39,064 bases of DNA from JBLHGU01 sp047615875 (GCA_047615875.1 JBLHGU010000029.1:1-39064); one strand, 5' to 3'. Shown: positions 19,036-27,444, numbered from the stretch's first letter. Made by a program: numbers and translations. Notes: generated by a model from the letters alone, not told the origin.

Positions 19036-20211
19036 TCAGCTTTTTTCTAATTGCAACCAGCCATCTATACAAGAAATTAGTTCTTCAAGTACGTTTTCCC
19101 AGGAATACTGGTGCCTAAACTGGCTGCTGGCTAAATTGCACTTTTGGTATTCTGTCTCCCAATGGTTGACCACATATCGCATGCAGTAGGATAAGTGATC
19201 CTCGTCAATAGCAAAGTAGGTGCCAACTGCATTTCCAACGCCCTCTCCGTTGACTCGTCCACTAGTTTTTAGTTTTATACTATTGTCACCGTTAAGATAA
19301 TCAGCCATGCCAGTGGAATGCGGTGCGATCACTGGTGTGCCGCATGCGATGGATTGAAAGGGTATAAAACCAAATCCTTCTCCCTTTGAGGGATGTACAG
19401 TACAGTGGACTTCGGAGTAAATATCTGCGAACTTCTGAGTATTACAATTAAGATTGGCGTCATGCCATATACGATTGCCAAACTCATATTCCTTTTTTAG
19501 ATCGGTTAAGTAGCCAGTAGACTCAGTTCTGAGTCTTAGCATTACCTTTTCCTCCTTACCAAACGTGCGAAGAAAGGTTCTCACCAATTCTTCCAAACTC
19601 TTCCGTGTACTAAATGAAGAAGCGTGGAAGGTATTGTAAAAAGTGAATACATCGGGTCGATTGATTGTTGGGTTTGGTCGGTATTCATCTTCCAACCCAT
19701 GTGCCACGACCATAATAGGTCGTAAAACACCCGAATCTAGAAACGCCTGTCGACACCAATTACTGGGCACAATAATAAGGTCGAAGCGATTGCAGACCGC
19801 AACCCAGGAATCCTGTATGTGATCCGTTTCGCAGACGAATCCCCCTATAGTTTTTTTGTGATTAAAAACTGACTCTGGAACGTGATCCGGAACACCGTAA
19901 AATACCGCGACAGGGGCGTCAACATTAACACCTTCATATTTCTGAAGAGATGGATTCTGCCAACCCCCAGTTGTATAGTTTTGAACAGCTATTGGGCCCA
20001 ACCGTCTAATAACTGCGAGACAGATTTGCGCACTGACCTGGGACATTGATACCGGATCACGTAAAGGACCATAAAACTGGATAGATTTGTCAGAATTTTT
20101 ATTACCTACAAAATCAAATGTAGGTTCAAGTGGAATCTGTACCTTAGCAATACCGTTTATCAGGCGTGCCTTTTTGGAATAGGTTACCTTGCTACGGTCG
20201 GGCTTTCCCAT
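19036..20211 (-). CDS. GT4 family glycosyltransferase
   Basis: A 391-residue GT-B transferase. The first half contains FYGVPDHVPESVFN and a DLIIVPSNWCRQAF segment typical of GT4 enzymes. The second half contains VHPSKGEGFGFIPFQSIACG and TPVIAPHSTGMADYL. In the donor motif the second Glu of EX7E is Gln (E-x7-Q), a substitution that may alter but need not abolish activity. The gene lies 51 bases after the 85-residue gene and 93 bases before the PqqD-containing gene, in the same direction. No good ribosome site precedes the ATG. The family call is firm; the sugar and acceptor are unknown. Confidence 0.85.
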   Translation of the reverse strand: MGKPDRSKVTYSKKARLINGIAKVQIPLEPTFDFVGNKNSDKSIQFYGPLRDPVSMSQVSAQICLAVIRRLGPIAVQNYTTGGWQNPSLQKYEGVNVDAPVAVFYGVPDHVPESVFNHKKTIGGFVCETDHIQDSWVAVCNRFDLIIVPSNWCRQAFLDSGVLRPIMVVAHGLEDEYRPNPTINRPDVFTFYNTFHASSFSTRKSLEELVRTFLRTFGKEEKVMLRLRTESTGYLTDLKKEYEFGNRIWHDANLNCNTQKFADIYSEVHCTVHPSKGEGFGFIPFQSIACGTPVIAPHSTGMADYLNGDNSIKLKTSGRVNGEGVGNAVGTYFAIDEDHLSYCMRYVVNHWETEYQKCNLASSQFRHQYSWENVLEELISCIDGWLQLEKS

Positions 20212-20262
20212 ATGAGTTTTGGGAAGGCTTAAGTATCGTCTTGCTTAAGTTTCAATCTGTAC

Positions 20263-20520
20263 TTAGGTGCACAGACCGTCGCCATCGTTTTGGAGTGACG
20301 CGAGGGAAGTGGTGGTTTCTGCTCCCTCTACACTAATTTCGAAGCCTACTGAACCAGCATCTATATCACCTTCGGCGGTTACCTCTATATTTTTACCAGA
20401 AACTTCCTTTGATCCGTTTAAGGTAAATGTGCCATCCTGGATATCCGTTTGATCGACAGTCGAAGTATCAATCAAAAGTCTTGCCACACTGGAAAAAATA
20501 CAAACTTGAGTAGTTGCCAT
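20263..20520 (-). CDS. Small acidic, Thr/Ser-rich protein of unknown function
   Basis: An 85-residue protein not recognised as any named family. It is rich in Thr, Ser, Asp, Glu and Gly, predicted mostly beta-strand, with a Cys at residue 7 and another at residue 84 that could form one disulfide bridging the ends. It has no signal peptide of its own. The ATG is 10 bases after the stop of the Tat-signal gene in a different frame, with GAGAG just upstream, so it may be translationally coupled. Alternatively the two frames were once, or are by frameshifting, a single exported protein, since paired cysteines make more sense outside the cytosol. Many hydroxyl residues would suit O-linked sugar, but this is speculation. 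Confidence 0.55.
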   Translation of the reverse strand: MATTQVCIFSSVARLLIDTSTVDQTDIQDGTFTLNGSKEVSGKNIEVTAEGDIDAGSVGFEISVEGAETTTSLASLQNDGDGLCT

Positions 20521-20530
20521 ATGAAGCTCT

Positions 20531-20722
20531 CTACACAGTAAAGTTAGCGGTGGCGATCAATGCGTTCGCCGTGGTTTGAGCATGAGCTGGCAGCGCAACT
20601 GATTCAACTATGGGCTTTGTCCAGTTGGAAAGAGTGAAGGTACTTCCGGCGATAGTAACGCCCTTTAGAATCTTTCTTCTCCCAGCGCCCTGGTCAGTGT
20701 TCTGCATTTTTTTCTCAGGCAT
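20531..20722 (-). CDS. Minimal Tat-signal protein (63 residues)
   Basis: A very short protein consisting mostly of a twin-arginine signal. Residues 15-20 read RRKILK, followed by a weakly hydrophobic stretch, then the segment WTKPIVESVALPAHA. I recognise W-x-x-P-[IV]-V-x-S-V-x-L-P-A-H-A as a recurring end to Tat signals in small proteobacterial proteins. Cleavage after AHA (residue 48) would release only 15 residues, QTTANALIATANFTV. Such proteins normally have a longer mature part. The brevity therefore suggests either a peptide product or a frameshift into the following 85-residue frame. It lies in the same run as the PqqD-containing and glycosyltransferase genes, 149 bases after the methyltransferase-like gene. 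Confidence 0.7.
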   Translation of the reverse strand: MPEKKMQNTDQGAGRRKILKGVTIAGSTFTLSNWTKPIVESVALPAHAQTTANALIATANFTV

Positions 20723-20871
20723 GATTTTATGATCCCATTCAGAAAAGTCATATTATACATCCAAATTAGTAGATTGGATGAATAATACTGACAATTCTTA
20801 TTTTGCAAGACTTTGTTAAAGACACAGTCGTACAATATTTTCTGCTCAACCTCCAAAAAAGATAGTTCAAC

Positions 20872-21504
20872 TTATTCTGGCGCCTCGACTCGACGAGGGC
20901 TAGGTTTGCCTTTACGATAAAATATAAGCCCACCGAGTCCTGGGGCAGGGTAATTTTTCCATTCAATCGGTAGCTTTTGGTTATGTATTACATTAATCAA
21001 TGGGTCAGCATAGCGGACATCAAATAATACAAGCTCAGCCCCGTTTCGAATTTGGTAGAGAACGTTCTTACAGAAGTCTGATGTCACCTGACGAGCCCAT
21101 TCATTGTGATCCGGCTTGGTGATGTAAGAGATTACTACCACAAGATCAAAAATCTCCTTTGTCCACGTTGACCAGTTTGGAGGAGAAATTATAGGCAGTT
21201 TCTGGATTCGGCAGTATCTTGCAGCGGGACTTGAATGGACTTCCAGGCCAATAACCTGGCAGTTAGCTAGCCTGGAAAGATTTGCGGGAAATATGTTGCA
21301 ACCACTGGCTGGTTCAAGAATTTTTAGATCGTTTAAGAGATAAATCTCAGTTAATCTCTTAGCATAGTCCATCAAAAGGCTAGATCGCAGTGTAAACATT
21401 TCAAGTGTTGGTTGAAATGTTTTCAGAAAATCTGCATCTGACAAGCTATCCTGCTGCCTAGTTATTTCATCCCACGAATCAGAATCGAATAATTTAATTG
21501 CCAT
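20872..21504 (-). CDS. SAM-dependent methyltransferase-like protein
   Basis: About 210 residues with a class I methyltransferase-like core: KILEPASGCNIFPANL at the SAM-loop position, an acidic residue after the next strand (VIGLEVHSS), and FDLVVVISYITKP as motif-IV-like strand. The glycine loop is atypical (ASGCN rather than GxGxG), so activity is uncertain. The start chosen is ATG 21504, which follows AGGT at a good distance and lies 20 bases after the sulfotransferase stop. An upstream start at 21549 would overlap that gene by 25 bases. It is the second gene of the unit. Target unknown: a sugar or the small peptide are both possible. Confidence 0.6.
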   Translation of the reverse strand: MAIKLFDSDSWDEITRQQDSLSDADFLKTFQPTLEMFTLRSSLLMDYAKRLTEIYLLNDLKILEPASGCNIFPANLSRLANCQVIGLEVHSSPAARYCRIQKLPIISPPNWSTWTKEIFDLVVVISYITKPDHNEWARQVTSDFCKNVLYQIRNGAELVLFDVRYADPLINVIHNQKLPIEWKNYPAPGLGGLIFYRKGKPSPRRVEAPE

Positions 21505-21524
21505 AGAATTACCTAATATTGTAG

Positions 21525-22256
21525 TTAGTCGTCGAAAAAGGTGCTCCATTTCGTCTCTGAGAAATCGACTCTTAATTGTTTATAGTTTCGTATTATTTCT
21601 GACAATGGCCTGACATTTTGTTTTTGTAGTTGTGAGTTCAAAGGAAGATCAGCAAGGCCCAGGAAGCTTAAAACACGACCACATTCAGAAGCGAAACATG
21701 AATTTAGGTCTTCGTATACCAAATCCAGGCTAGCATGATTTCTAAAAAGGCATCGAAATTCGTTCTCTTTTTCCAAATACCAGATGAACGCGTTTTCACA
21801 AAACGCTTTCTCTAAGGTGACAGAAATATTGTTAGTACGAAAATGTACATCGGTAATATGATACTGGTTGGTTTTTCTGGTTAGTTGTTTGGAAACGAGT
21901 GTGCGTAGATAGTTTCTACGGGTTAGATGAATGATCTTTAGTTTCTTATTTTTCGATATGAATTCGGCAAATTCGTTAAGTCCATTGATTTCATAGGATT
22001 CATGATACTGGGGATCAAAATGATGGTACATGACCTTGATGCCCGTAAATCGGGTTTTTGCATCCTCCCCAATGAAGTTATGGACAAAATCTAAAGCGCC
22101 CAGCTTTCTAATTTTGTGCAGATTGTCTTTTTTGCCTAGTTCATACTCACCAAGAGGTTCACCGTATGTAGTAATTTCAGGATGGGAATGTAGTAGCGAC
22201 AATAGATAGTTCGAACCGGTTCTACCCAAAGTTACCACAAGAAACAATTCAGGCAA
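21525..22256 (-). CDS. Sulfotransferase family protein
   Basis: Predicted to transfer sulfate from PAPS to a hydroxyl or amino group, here probably on a glycan. The N-terminal P-loop-like 5'-phosphosulfate motif reads VTLGRTGSNYLLSLLHSHP, and the 3'-phosphate motif is IIHLTRRNYLRTLVSKQ about residue 110. A YEDL segment near residue 185 is typical of the Stf0/general sulfotransferase group. At 243 residues it is of normal to short length. The start is TTG, the first start codon after an in-frame TAA; an alternative slightly downstream TTG or GTG cannot be excluded. It heads the second minus-strand unit. Confidence 0.82.
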   Translation of the reverse strand: MPELFLVVTLGRTGSNYLLSLLHSHPEITTYGEPLGEYELGKKDNLHKIRKLGALDFVHNFIGEDAKTRFTGIKVMYHHFDPQYHESYEINGLNEFAEFISKNKKLKIIHLTRRNYLRTLVSKQLTRKTNQYHITDVHFRTNNISVTLEKAFCENAFIWYLEKENEFRCLFRNHASLDLVYEDLNSCFASECGRVLSFLGLADLPLNSQLQKQNVRPLSEIIRNYKQLRVDFSETKWSTFFDD

Positions 22257-22483
22257 TTACAAACACCGTTGCAAGCTCATTTGGAGTTGATTTAAAGTGG
22301 TCATTCCTGGTTAGACTAGCAAAATAATCGAAGCCTCTCCAGCAAAAGAACAATATGCTTTGAACTAACTACAGAATCAAGTTCTCACTCTCGTTGCCAC
22401 GATTGAATTTTGTTCAGTATTCTTGATTGCCCGAATTTGAATCGGTACTATTGAAATCCTCTCTGTAGCGAATTATCAAGACC

Positions 22484-23236
22484 ATGAGCGATCAAACCGT
22501 AATACCATTTTACCCAGGAGGTCCGGCAGGAGATCTACCAGACTGGCCAGCGCAACTTGCTGTGGATTTGCTAACGCCGGTTCCCGAGGAGAAAGGCTGC
22601 AACTATTTTGTCGATCCCACGGGTCAGCTAACTGCTGGCGAATGGACCTGCACACCGTATCAAGCTGCGATGTCCGCCTATCCGGTAGAGGAGTTTATGC
22701 AGCTACTGGAAGGCACCATAAATTTTGTATACGCCGATGGCAGTGAGGATGAGTTTACCGCTGGTGACTGTTTTCTAATCCCCAAGGGAACCATTTGTAG
22801 TTGGAAACAAACTACCTTTGTGCGCAAGTTTTATCTTATCTTTGATAACGGTGAGTCAACTGATGGGGTTGAAGGTCAACGAGCAATAAGGCTGGACAAG
22901 AATACCGAGCTACCAGAACTGAGTGGTCTGGATGCCAGTCGCTTTACTGGTGATATCCCTTCAATGTCACAGCTCAATGTTTATACAGACGTAACCGGAC
23001 AGTGGTTGGTAGGGCTCTGGCAGGCCAGTGCGCTTGAGTTGGCTCCAGCGACTATTTCACGTAGCGAGTTTGCGCATATATTGGAAGGCGATGCACAGGT
23101 CATTAATGGCGACGGCGTGGTATTTAATGCAAGCAAGGGCGATTCACTGTTAGTGCCAATTGGTATGGGTTATCAATGGCGTCAAACTGGCACCGTGCGC
23201 AAAGTATTCTGCAGTTTTACACCGAAGGCACAATAG
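22484..23236 (+). CDS. Two-cupin-domain protein
   Basis: A 250-residue protein with two tandem cupin repeats (about 45-125 and 165-248) of the Cupin_3 type. Paired elements are EEFMQLLEGTINF / SEFAHILEGDAQV, then GDCFLIPKGT / GDSLLVPIGM, and SWKQTTFVRKFYLIF / QWRQTGTVRKVFCSF. The classical His metal ligands are largely absent: Glu survives but the His of the first motif is missing in both copies, so a binding or regulatory role is possible. Its last 20 bases overlap the end of the convergent acyl-CoA ligase gene. Substrate unknown; a link to the neighbouring CoA pathway is only positional. Confidence 0.75.
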   Translation: MSDQTVIPFYPGGPAGDLPDWPAQLAVDLLTPVPEEKGCNYFVDPTGQLTAGEWTCTPYQAAMSAYPVEEFMQLLEGTINFVYADGSEDEFTAGDCFLIPKGTICSWKQTTFVRKFYLIFDNGESTDGVEGQRAIRLDKNTELPELSGLDASRFTGDIPSMSQLNVYTDVTGQWLVGLWQASALELAPATISRSEFAHILEGDAQVINGDGVVFNASKGDSLLVPIGMGYQWRQTGTVRKVFCSFTPKAQ

Positions 23237-25316
23237 CTTCGCGTATCAATACATCCGCAACAATCACTCGGTCAGCCCCCACCATCATGGGGTTAATATC
23301 AAGCTCTAGCAATTCTTCAGTGTCGCAGGCAAAAGCTGCGATTTTGGTAATGCTGTCTATCAGCAATTCAATATTACAGGCAGGTCGTCCCCTGTAACCG
23401 TTGAGAAGCTGCCAGATCTTTAAGCGCTTCAATGCCTGCAGTATCCGCTGCGGGCTTGCTGGTAATAACAGCGTAACGGTATCGGCAAGAAGTTCTACTA
23501 ATATGCCACCACTGCCGATCACCAGTAGCTTGCCAAATTGAGCATCCGTTGTCACACCCACCAACAATTCGGCATCAGCATCCTGAATCATTTCTTCAAC
23601 TAGCACGTCGGTCAACTCCGCCTCTACACCGGCAGCACGAATTGACTCGCGTATTTGATCTACAGCCTGTTGAACCGACTCATCACTATTCAAATTCAGT
23701 TGCACCGCACCCAGTTCAGTCTTGTGTGCAAGATTGGGCAGTACTGCCTTAACCACCACCGGATAGCCAATTTGAGTAGCTACCGCACAGGCCTCACCGA
23801 TTTCACAAACCTGTTGTTTGGGAACGCCTATGCCTATCGCATGAAGTCGTTGCTTGGCCTCGGATTCAGGGACTATCCTGCTGTCGGTTGAATCGACTGG
23901 CTTAACCGCAACAAAAGGGATTAACTGAGACTGATCGACTACCGACAATCGGTGCATACCAAAACTCGCAGCTAATTTAATGGCATCAAGACCTGCATCA
24001 AGGCCTTGCAATGGCGTGATACCTCGGGCAATCAATAACTCGCGGGTAGACTTATCCAGATTCTCAGGCAAATCACTACACACCGCCCCTGGTATGCCAG
24101 CTAGAGCTACTGCGCTGGCAAAAGACAAAGCATCGTTTCGATAGTAGCTATTGTCTTCGTGAATGTGCGGTGGTGGAAAATCCTGAATGACAACCGCAAC
24201 GTCGTAGTCGCCACTTAATAACGCCGAAAAAACTTTCGGCATAACCTCGGTGTTGCCCCAAATCGGTACTGTGTAGTCCAGTGGGTTAGATATAGTGGCA
24301 ATATCTGGCAACAGCGATTCCAGATCGTTGGCTTGTTGGGCCCCTGGTTTCGGCAAATCGAGCCCTACCTTGTGACAATAATCTGCCACCATGGCGGCAT
24401 CGCCACCAGAACAGGTAAACGCAGCCAGTCGATTACCTTTTGGAGCACCGGAAACCGACAGGAACTTTAGAGTCTCCAGCATGGTTACCGGAGACTCAAC
24501 CCTGATCATCCCATAGTCTTCAAACAGCGCATCAAAAGCCTGATTCGACCCTGCCAGTGATCCCGTATGGCTCACTGCCAGGGAGGATGCAATATCTGAG
24601 CTACCGGCCTTTAAAACCACAATGGGTTTATCCGCATTAAGTGCCTTTATTGCGGCACTGGTGAATCGACGCAGATCTTTAACACCTTCGATATACAGTC
24701 CTATTGCAGTCACTCGAGGGTCGTCGACCAGAATATCGATGTAGTCTTCGATTGCAAGGGCTGCCTGGTTGCCTGCGGAGACTACAAATGAAATCGGTAC
24801 GGAGCGATCGTTCATGGTCAAGTTAGCAGGCAACATGCCACTTTGCATTATTAACGCTACACCACGATCACATTGTTGACGACCAGCACCAAAAGGCCAG
24901 AGGATTGCCTGGGAGCTATAATTAATCAGCCCATAGCAATTTGGACCGACTAAGGCCATATCACCACAGGCTTCGACCAATGCTCGCTCCGCCTGTTGAC
25001 CGGCATCACCCAACTCACCATAGCCCGCAGTGAAGCAGGCCACACCACCGGCACCCATCTGGCTTAGTGAGCGCAGAGTCTCAATTGTTGTTGCCCTGGG
25101 CGTAGCAAGAAAAACCGCATCCGGAGCTTCTGGCAGATCTTCAACAGATTTATAGCACTTTAGTCCGCCCAGGGTTTCACGGCGTGGGTTTACACCGTAG
25201 CTACGGCCCTTGAATAACTCCGCACACTGTACGGCTGCGAGTTCAGCATCTGCCCCGCCAACTAATGCGATAGATTGCGGGTCGAGCAATCGCTGTAAAT
25301 TAGCCCTGCTACTCAT
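23217..25316 (-). CDS. NDP-forming acyl-CoA synthetase (acetate-CoA ligase type)
   Basis: Activates a carboxylate with CoA using ATP, giving ADP and phosphate. At 699 residues it has the fused alpha-beta layout. An N-terminal CoA-binding Rossmann domain (SIALVGGA) is followed by a succinyl-CoA-synthetase-like domain with the phospho-His in VSHTGSLAG about residue 249. A C-terminal ATP-grasp domain follows from about 480 (YPVVVKAVLPNLAHKTELG; ELLVGVTTDAQFG). Its ATG overlaps the TGA of the upstream acyl-CoA dehydrogenase (ATGA), so the two are translationally coupled. Context suggests a trimethylammonium acid such as gamma-butyrobetaine as substrate, filling the role that CaiC fills in enterics. 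That assignment is inference. Confidence 0.88.
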   Translation of the reverse strand: MSSRANLQRLLDPQSIALVGGADAELAAVQCAELFKGRSYGVNPRRETLGGLKCYKSVEDLPEAPDAVFLATPRATTIETLRSLSQMGAGGVACFTAGYGELGDAGQQAERALVEACGDMALVGPNCYGLINYSSQAILWPFGAGRQQCDRGVALIMQSGMLPANLTMNDRSVPISFVVSAGNQAALAIEDYIDILVDDPRVTAIGLYIEGVKDLRRFTSAAIKALNADKPIVVLKAGSSDIASSLAVSHTGSLAGSNQAFDALFEDYGMIRVESPVTMLETLKFLSVSGAPKGNRLAAFTCSGGDAAMVADYCHKVGLDLPKPGAQQANDLESLLPDIATISNPLDYTVPIWGNTEVMPKVFSALLSGDYDVAVVIQDFPPPHIHEDNSYYRNDALSFASAVALAGIPGAVCSDLPENLDKSTRELLIARGITPLQGLDAGLDAIKLAASFGMHRLSVVDQSQLIPFVAVKPVDSTDSRIVPESEAKQRLHAIGIGVPKQQVCEIGEACAVATQIGYPVVVKAVLPNLAHKTELGAVQLNLNSDESVQQAVDQIRESIRAAGVEAELTDVLVEEMIQDADAELLVGVTTDAQFGKLLVIGSGGILVELLADTVTLLLPASPQRILQALKRLKIWQLLNGYRGRPACNIELLIDSITKIAAFACDTEELLELDINPMMVGADRVIVADVLIREAIVPSV

Positions 25317-26476
25317 TTGTTTTCGTAACTTCTCAACAATGAACGGGAGATGATGTGGCGTTGAATTTCAGATGTACCGTCCCAAATACGATCTAAACGA
25401 CTGTCACGCCATAGCCGCTCGACAGGTAGCTCTTCCATTAAGCCCATACCACCGAATATCTGAATAGCGTGATCAGCTGTTCGACCCACTGCCTCTGATG
25501 CAAATAACTTAGCCATGGCGGCATCTTCGGGCTGCATTACACCGCGGTCCGCCTTATCTGCAGCATTCATTACCAGCAGATCCGCCGCAGTTAACTCGGT
25601 TGCCATATCAGCCAGCTTGAATGAAGTACCCTGAAAGCGACCAATGGACTGCCCAAACTGTTTGCGTTCGACCGCATAACTGGCCGCCAGATCAATGAGT
25701 CGCTCCATACGACCACAGGCTGCGGCAGCCACCCACACACGGCCCATCTTGAGCCACTTGTCAGCCAGATCAAAACCCTGCCCCTGCTGGCCGAGAATCT
25801 GACGACGATGGACACGACAATCCTCAAAGTTTAACTGCCAGGTATGATAGGCCCGTTGAGCAGCACAACGTGGCCCCCGTGTAATGCTAAAACCCGGTGT
25901 TCCTTTATCAATCAGAAAAGCCGTCACCAGTTTACGCTCACCTCGTTTTGTCTGCTCCACCCCGGTCCAGGCAAACAAAATGGCAAAATCTGGAATCACC
26001 GGACTACTAATAAAATGCTTTGAGCCATTGATTATAAAATCATCACCTTCGGCATTTGCCCGAGTTAGCATCGATAAAATATCTGAGCCGGCGCCAGGTT
26101 CGGTTAATGCAAATACTTCCTTTTTGACCCCCGTAACGCTGGGCATTAAGTATTCATCAACCTGCTCTCCTTCACAGGCCAGTAAAATTTCCGATGGGCG
26201 ATGCAGATAACCATGCAGCCCATAACTTGATTTTCCCAACTCCCGCTCGAACAAAGCCAGGCATTTGTAGTCCAGGCCACCACCACCGATATCTACCGGT
26301 AGATTCGGCGCATAAAAGCCCATTTCGATAGCGCGCTTTTTAATCTGCTCACCCAACTCTGTGGACACCTCACCCGTGCGATCGACGTCTGCCTCATGGG
26401 GTTCAAGTTCCTGTTCACGGAAAGCCCGCAGCGACTCGACCAGCATGCGCTGTTCTTCGGTCAGGTTGTAATTCAT
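25313..26476 (-). CDS. Acyl-CoA dehydrogenase family flavoprotein
   Basis: Introduces an alpha-beta double bond into an acyl-CoA (or runs in reverse), passing electrons to ETF. At 387 residues it shows normal family order: LTEEQRMLVESL at the N-terminus, FALTEPGAGSDILSM about residue 130, RKQFGQSIGRFQGTSFKLAD, and QIFGGMGLMEELPVERLWRD. The catalytic-base position, usually Glu in YEGTSEIQR, is Asp (IWDGTSEIQRHI). It is the first gene of the minus-strand pair, coupled to the NDP-forming ligase, and divergent from the CaiD-like hydratase. A CaiA-like role on gamma-butyrobetainyl-CoA / crotonobetainyl-CoA is inferred from neighbours. Confidence 0.9.
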   Translation of the reverse strand: MNYNLTEEQRMLVESLRAFREQELEPHEADVDRTGEVSTELGEQIKKRAIEMGFYAPNLPVDIGGGGLDYKCLALFERELGKSSYGLHGYLHRPSEILLACEGEQVDEYLMPSVTGVKKEVFALTEPGAGSDILSMLTRANAEGDDFIINGSKHFISSPVIPDFAILFAWTGVEQTKRGERKLVTAFLIDKGTPGFSITRGPRCAAQRAYHTWQLNFEDCRVHRRQILGQQGQGFDLADKWLKMGRVWVAAAACGRMERLIDLAASYAVERKQFGQSIGRFQGTSFKLADMATELTAADLLVMNAADKADRGVMQPEDAAMAKLFASEAVGRTADHAIQIFGGMGLMEELPVERLWRDSRLDRIWDGTSEIQRHIISRSLLRSYENK

Positions 26477-26519
26477 ATCTTAAGATCCGCAATAAGTTCG
26501 GTCGGGAAAGACTGTAACG

Positions 26520-26548
26520 TTGACAGGCTGTTCCCGGCTTTGTAATGT
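26520..26548 (+). promoter_or_regulatory. Candidate sigma-70 promoter for the hydratase operon
   Basis: A perfect -35 hexamer TTGACA at 26520-26525, a 17-base spacer and a poor -10, TAATGT, at 26543-26548. It lies 76 bases upstream of the CaiD-like start in the divergent gap. The weak -10 would fit a promoter needing an activator. The call rests on motif resemblance alone. Confidence 0.35.
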
Positions 26549-26623
26549 CAGTCGCGAATCATATACGAAACTTGGTCCGGGTCGAATACACTACGGGCAA
26601 AACTATTTACCAAAAGACGCACA

Positions 26624-27442
26624 ATGACAGACATATTTAGTGATACAGAGGTTCGTGCCTCCGTGAATGGCGGCATCATGCAGATCATTATCGATCGACC
26701 AAAAGCCAATGCGATCGCCACCGACACCAGTCGTAAACTGGGCCAGGCTTTCGCCTATTTTCGCGATACCCCAGAATTAAAAGTTGCCATCATCACCGGC
26801 GCTGGCGAGAGAATATTCTGTGCTGGCTGGGACTTGAAAGCGCTGGATTCCGGCGATTCCCAACTGGATAACTGGTGGGAAGCTGAAGATGCATCGCTAG
26901 GAGGCTTTGCTGGCATCACTGAAATGTGGAATCTGAATAAGCCGGTAATCGCCGCCTTGAATGGCCTGACTATCGGTGCAGGTTTCGAAATCGCCCTGGC
27001 CTGCGATTTAATCATCGCTGCCGAGCATGTGGAATTCGCACTGCCAGAACTGCCTTTGGGCATTGTTCCAGACGCCGGAGCATTACAACGCTTGCCACGC
27101 AAGATTCCCCACAACATTGCACTGGAAATGCTTTATCTAGGTCGGCGTATGAAAGCGACTGAAGCCGCGCACTACGGGCTGGTCAATACTATAGTGCCGG
27201 CAGATGAACTTTTAGCCAAAGCTAATGAGTGGGCTGAGAAGCTAGCCGGTGTGGCACCCCTTGCATTGCAATCGGTGAAAGAGGTTTTACGTTGCATTGA
27301 TTCTGAATCAGTACAGAACTCGTTTAGTAAAATGCGCAATGACGACCTACCAGCGTACCGTGCCATGTTGCGCTCCAATGATGCCGAGGAAGGTGTTAAA
27401 GCCTTTGTTGAAAAACGCGAAGCCAAGTTCAAGGGCGAATAA
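26624..27442 (+). CDS. caiD: Enoyl-CoA hydratase, CaiD-like (crotonobetainyl-CoA hydratase)
   Basis: A crotonase-family enzyme of 272 residues that hydrates an enoyl-CoA. It resembles CaiD closely in remembered sequence: DRPKANAIATDTS, the oxyanion-hole segment FCAGWDLKAL, NKPVIAALNGLTIGAGFEIALACD, and FALPELPLGIVPDAGALQRLP with the catalytic Glu region. The C-terminal KREAKFKGE also matches the CaiD end. It probably converts crotonobetainyl-CoA to carnitinyl-CoA. The carnitine dehydrogenase gene begins 2 bases after its stop, so the two are in one operon. The gene symbol is by resemblance; other short-chain substrates are possible. Confidence 0.85.
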   Translation: MTDIFSDTEVRASVNGGIMQIIIDRPKANAIATDTSRKLGQAFAYFRDTPELKVAIITGAGERIFCAGWDLKALDSGDSQLDNWWEAEDASLGGFAGITEMWNLNKPVIAALNGLTIGAGFEIALACDLIIAAEHVEFALPELPLGIVPDAGALQRLPRKIPHNIALEMLYLGRRMKATEAAHYGLVNTIVPADELLAKANEWAEKLAGVAPLALQSVKEVLRCIDSESVQNSFSKMRNDDLPAYRAMLRSNDAEEGVKAFVEKREAKFKGE

Positions 27443-27444
27443 TT

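Noticed and set aside
4608..20722. Lasso-peptide pathway (PqqD-like domain plus asparagine-synthase homologue plus small peptide)
   Set aside because: The amidotransferase has a complete glutaminase domain with N-terminal Cys, no transglutaminase-type leader protease is present, and the small protein carries a Tat signal rather than a lasso leader.
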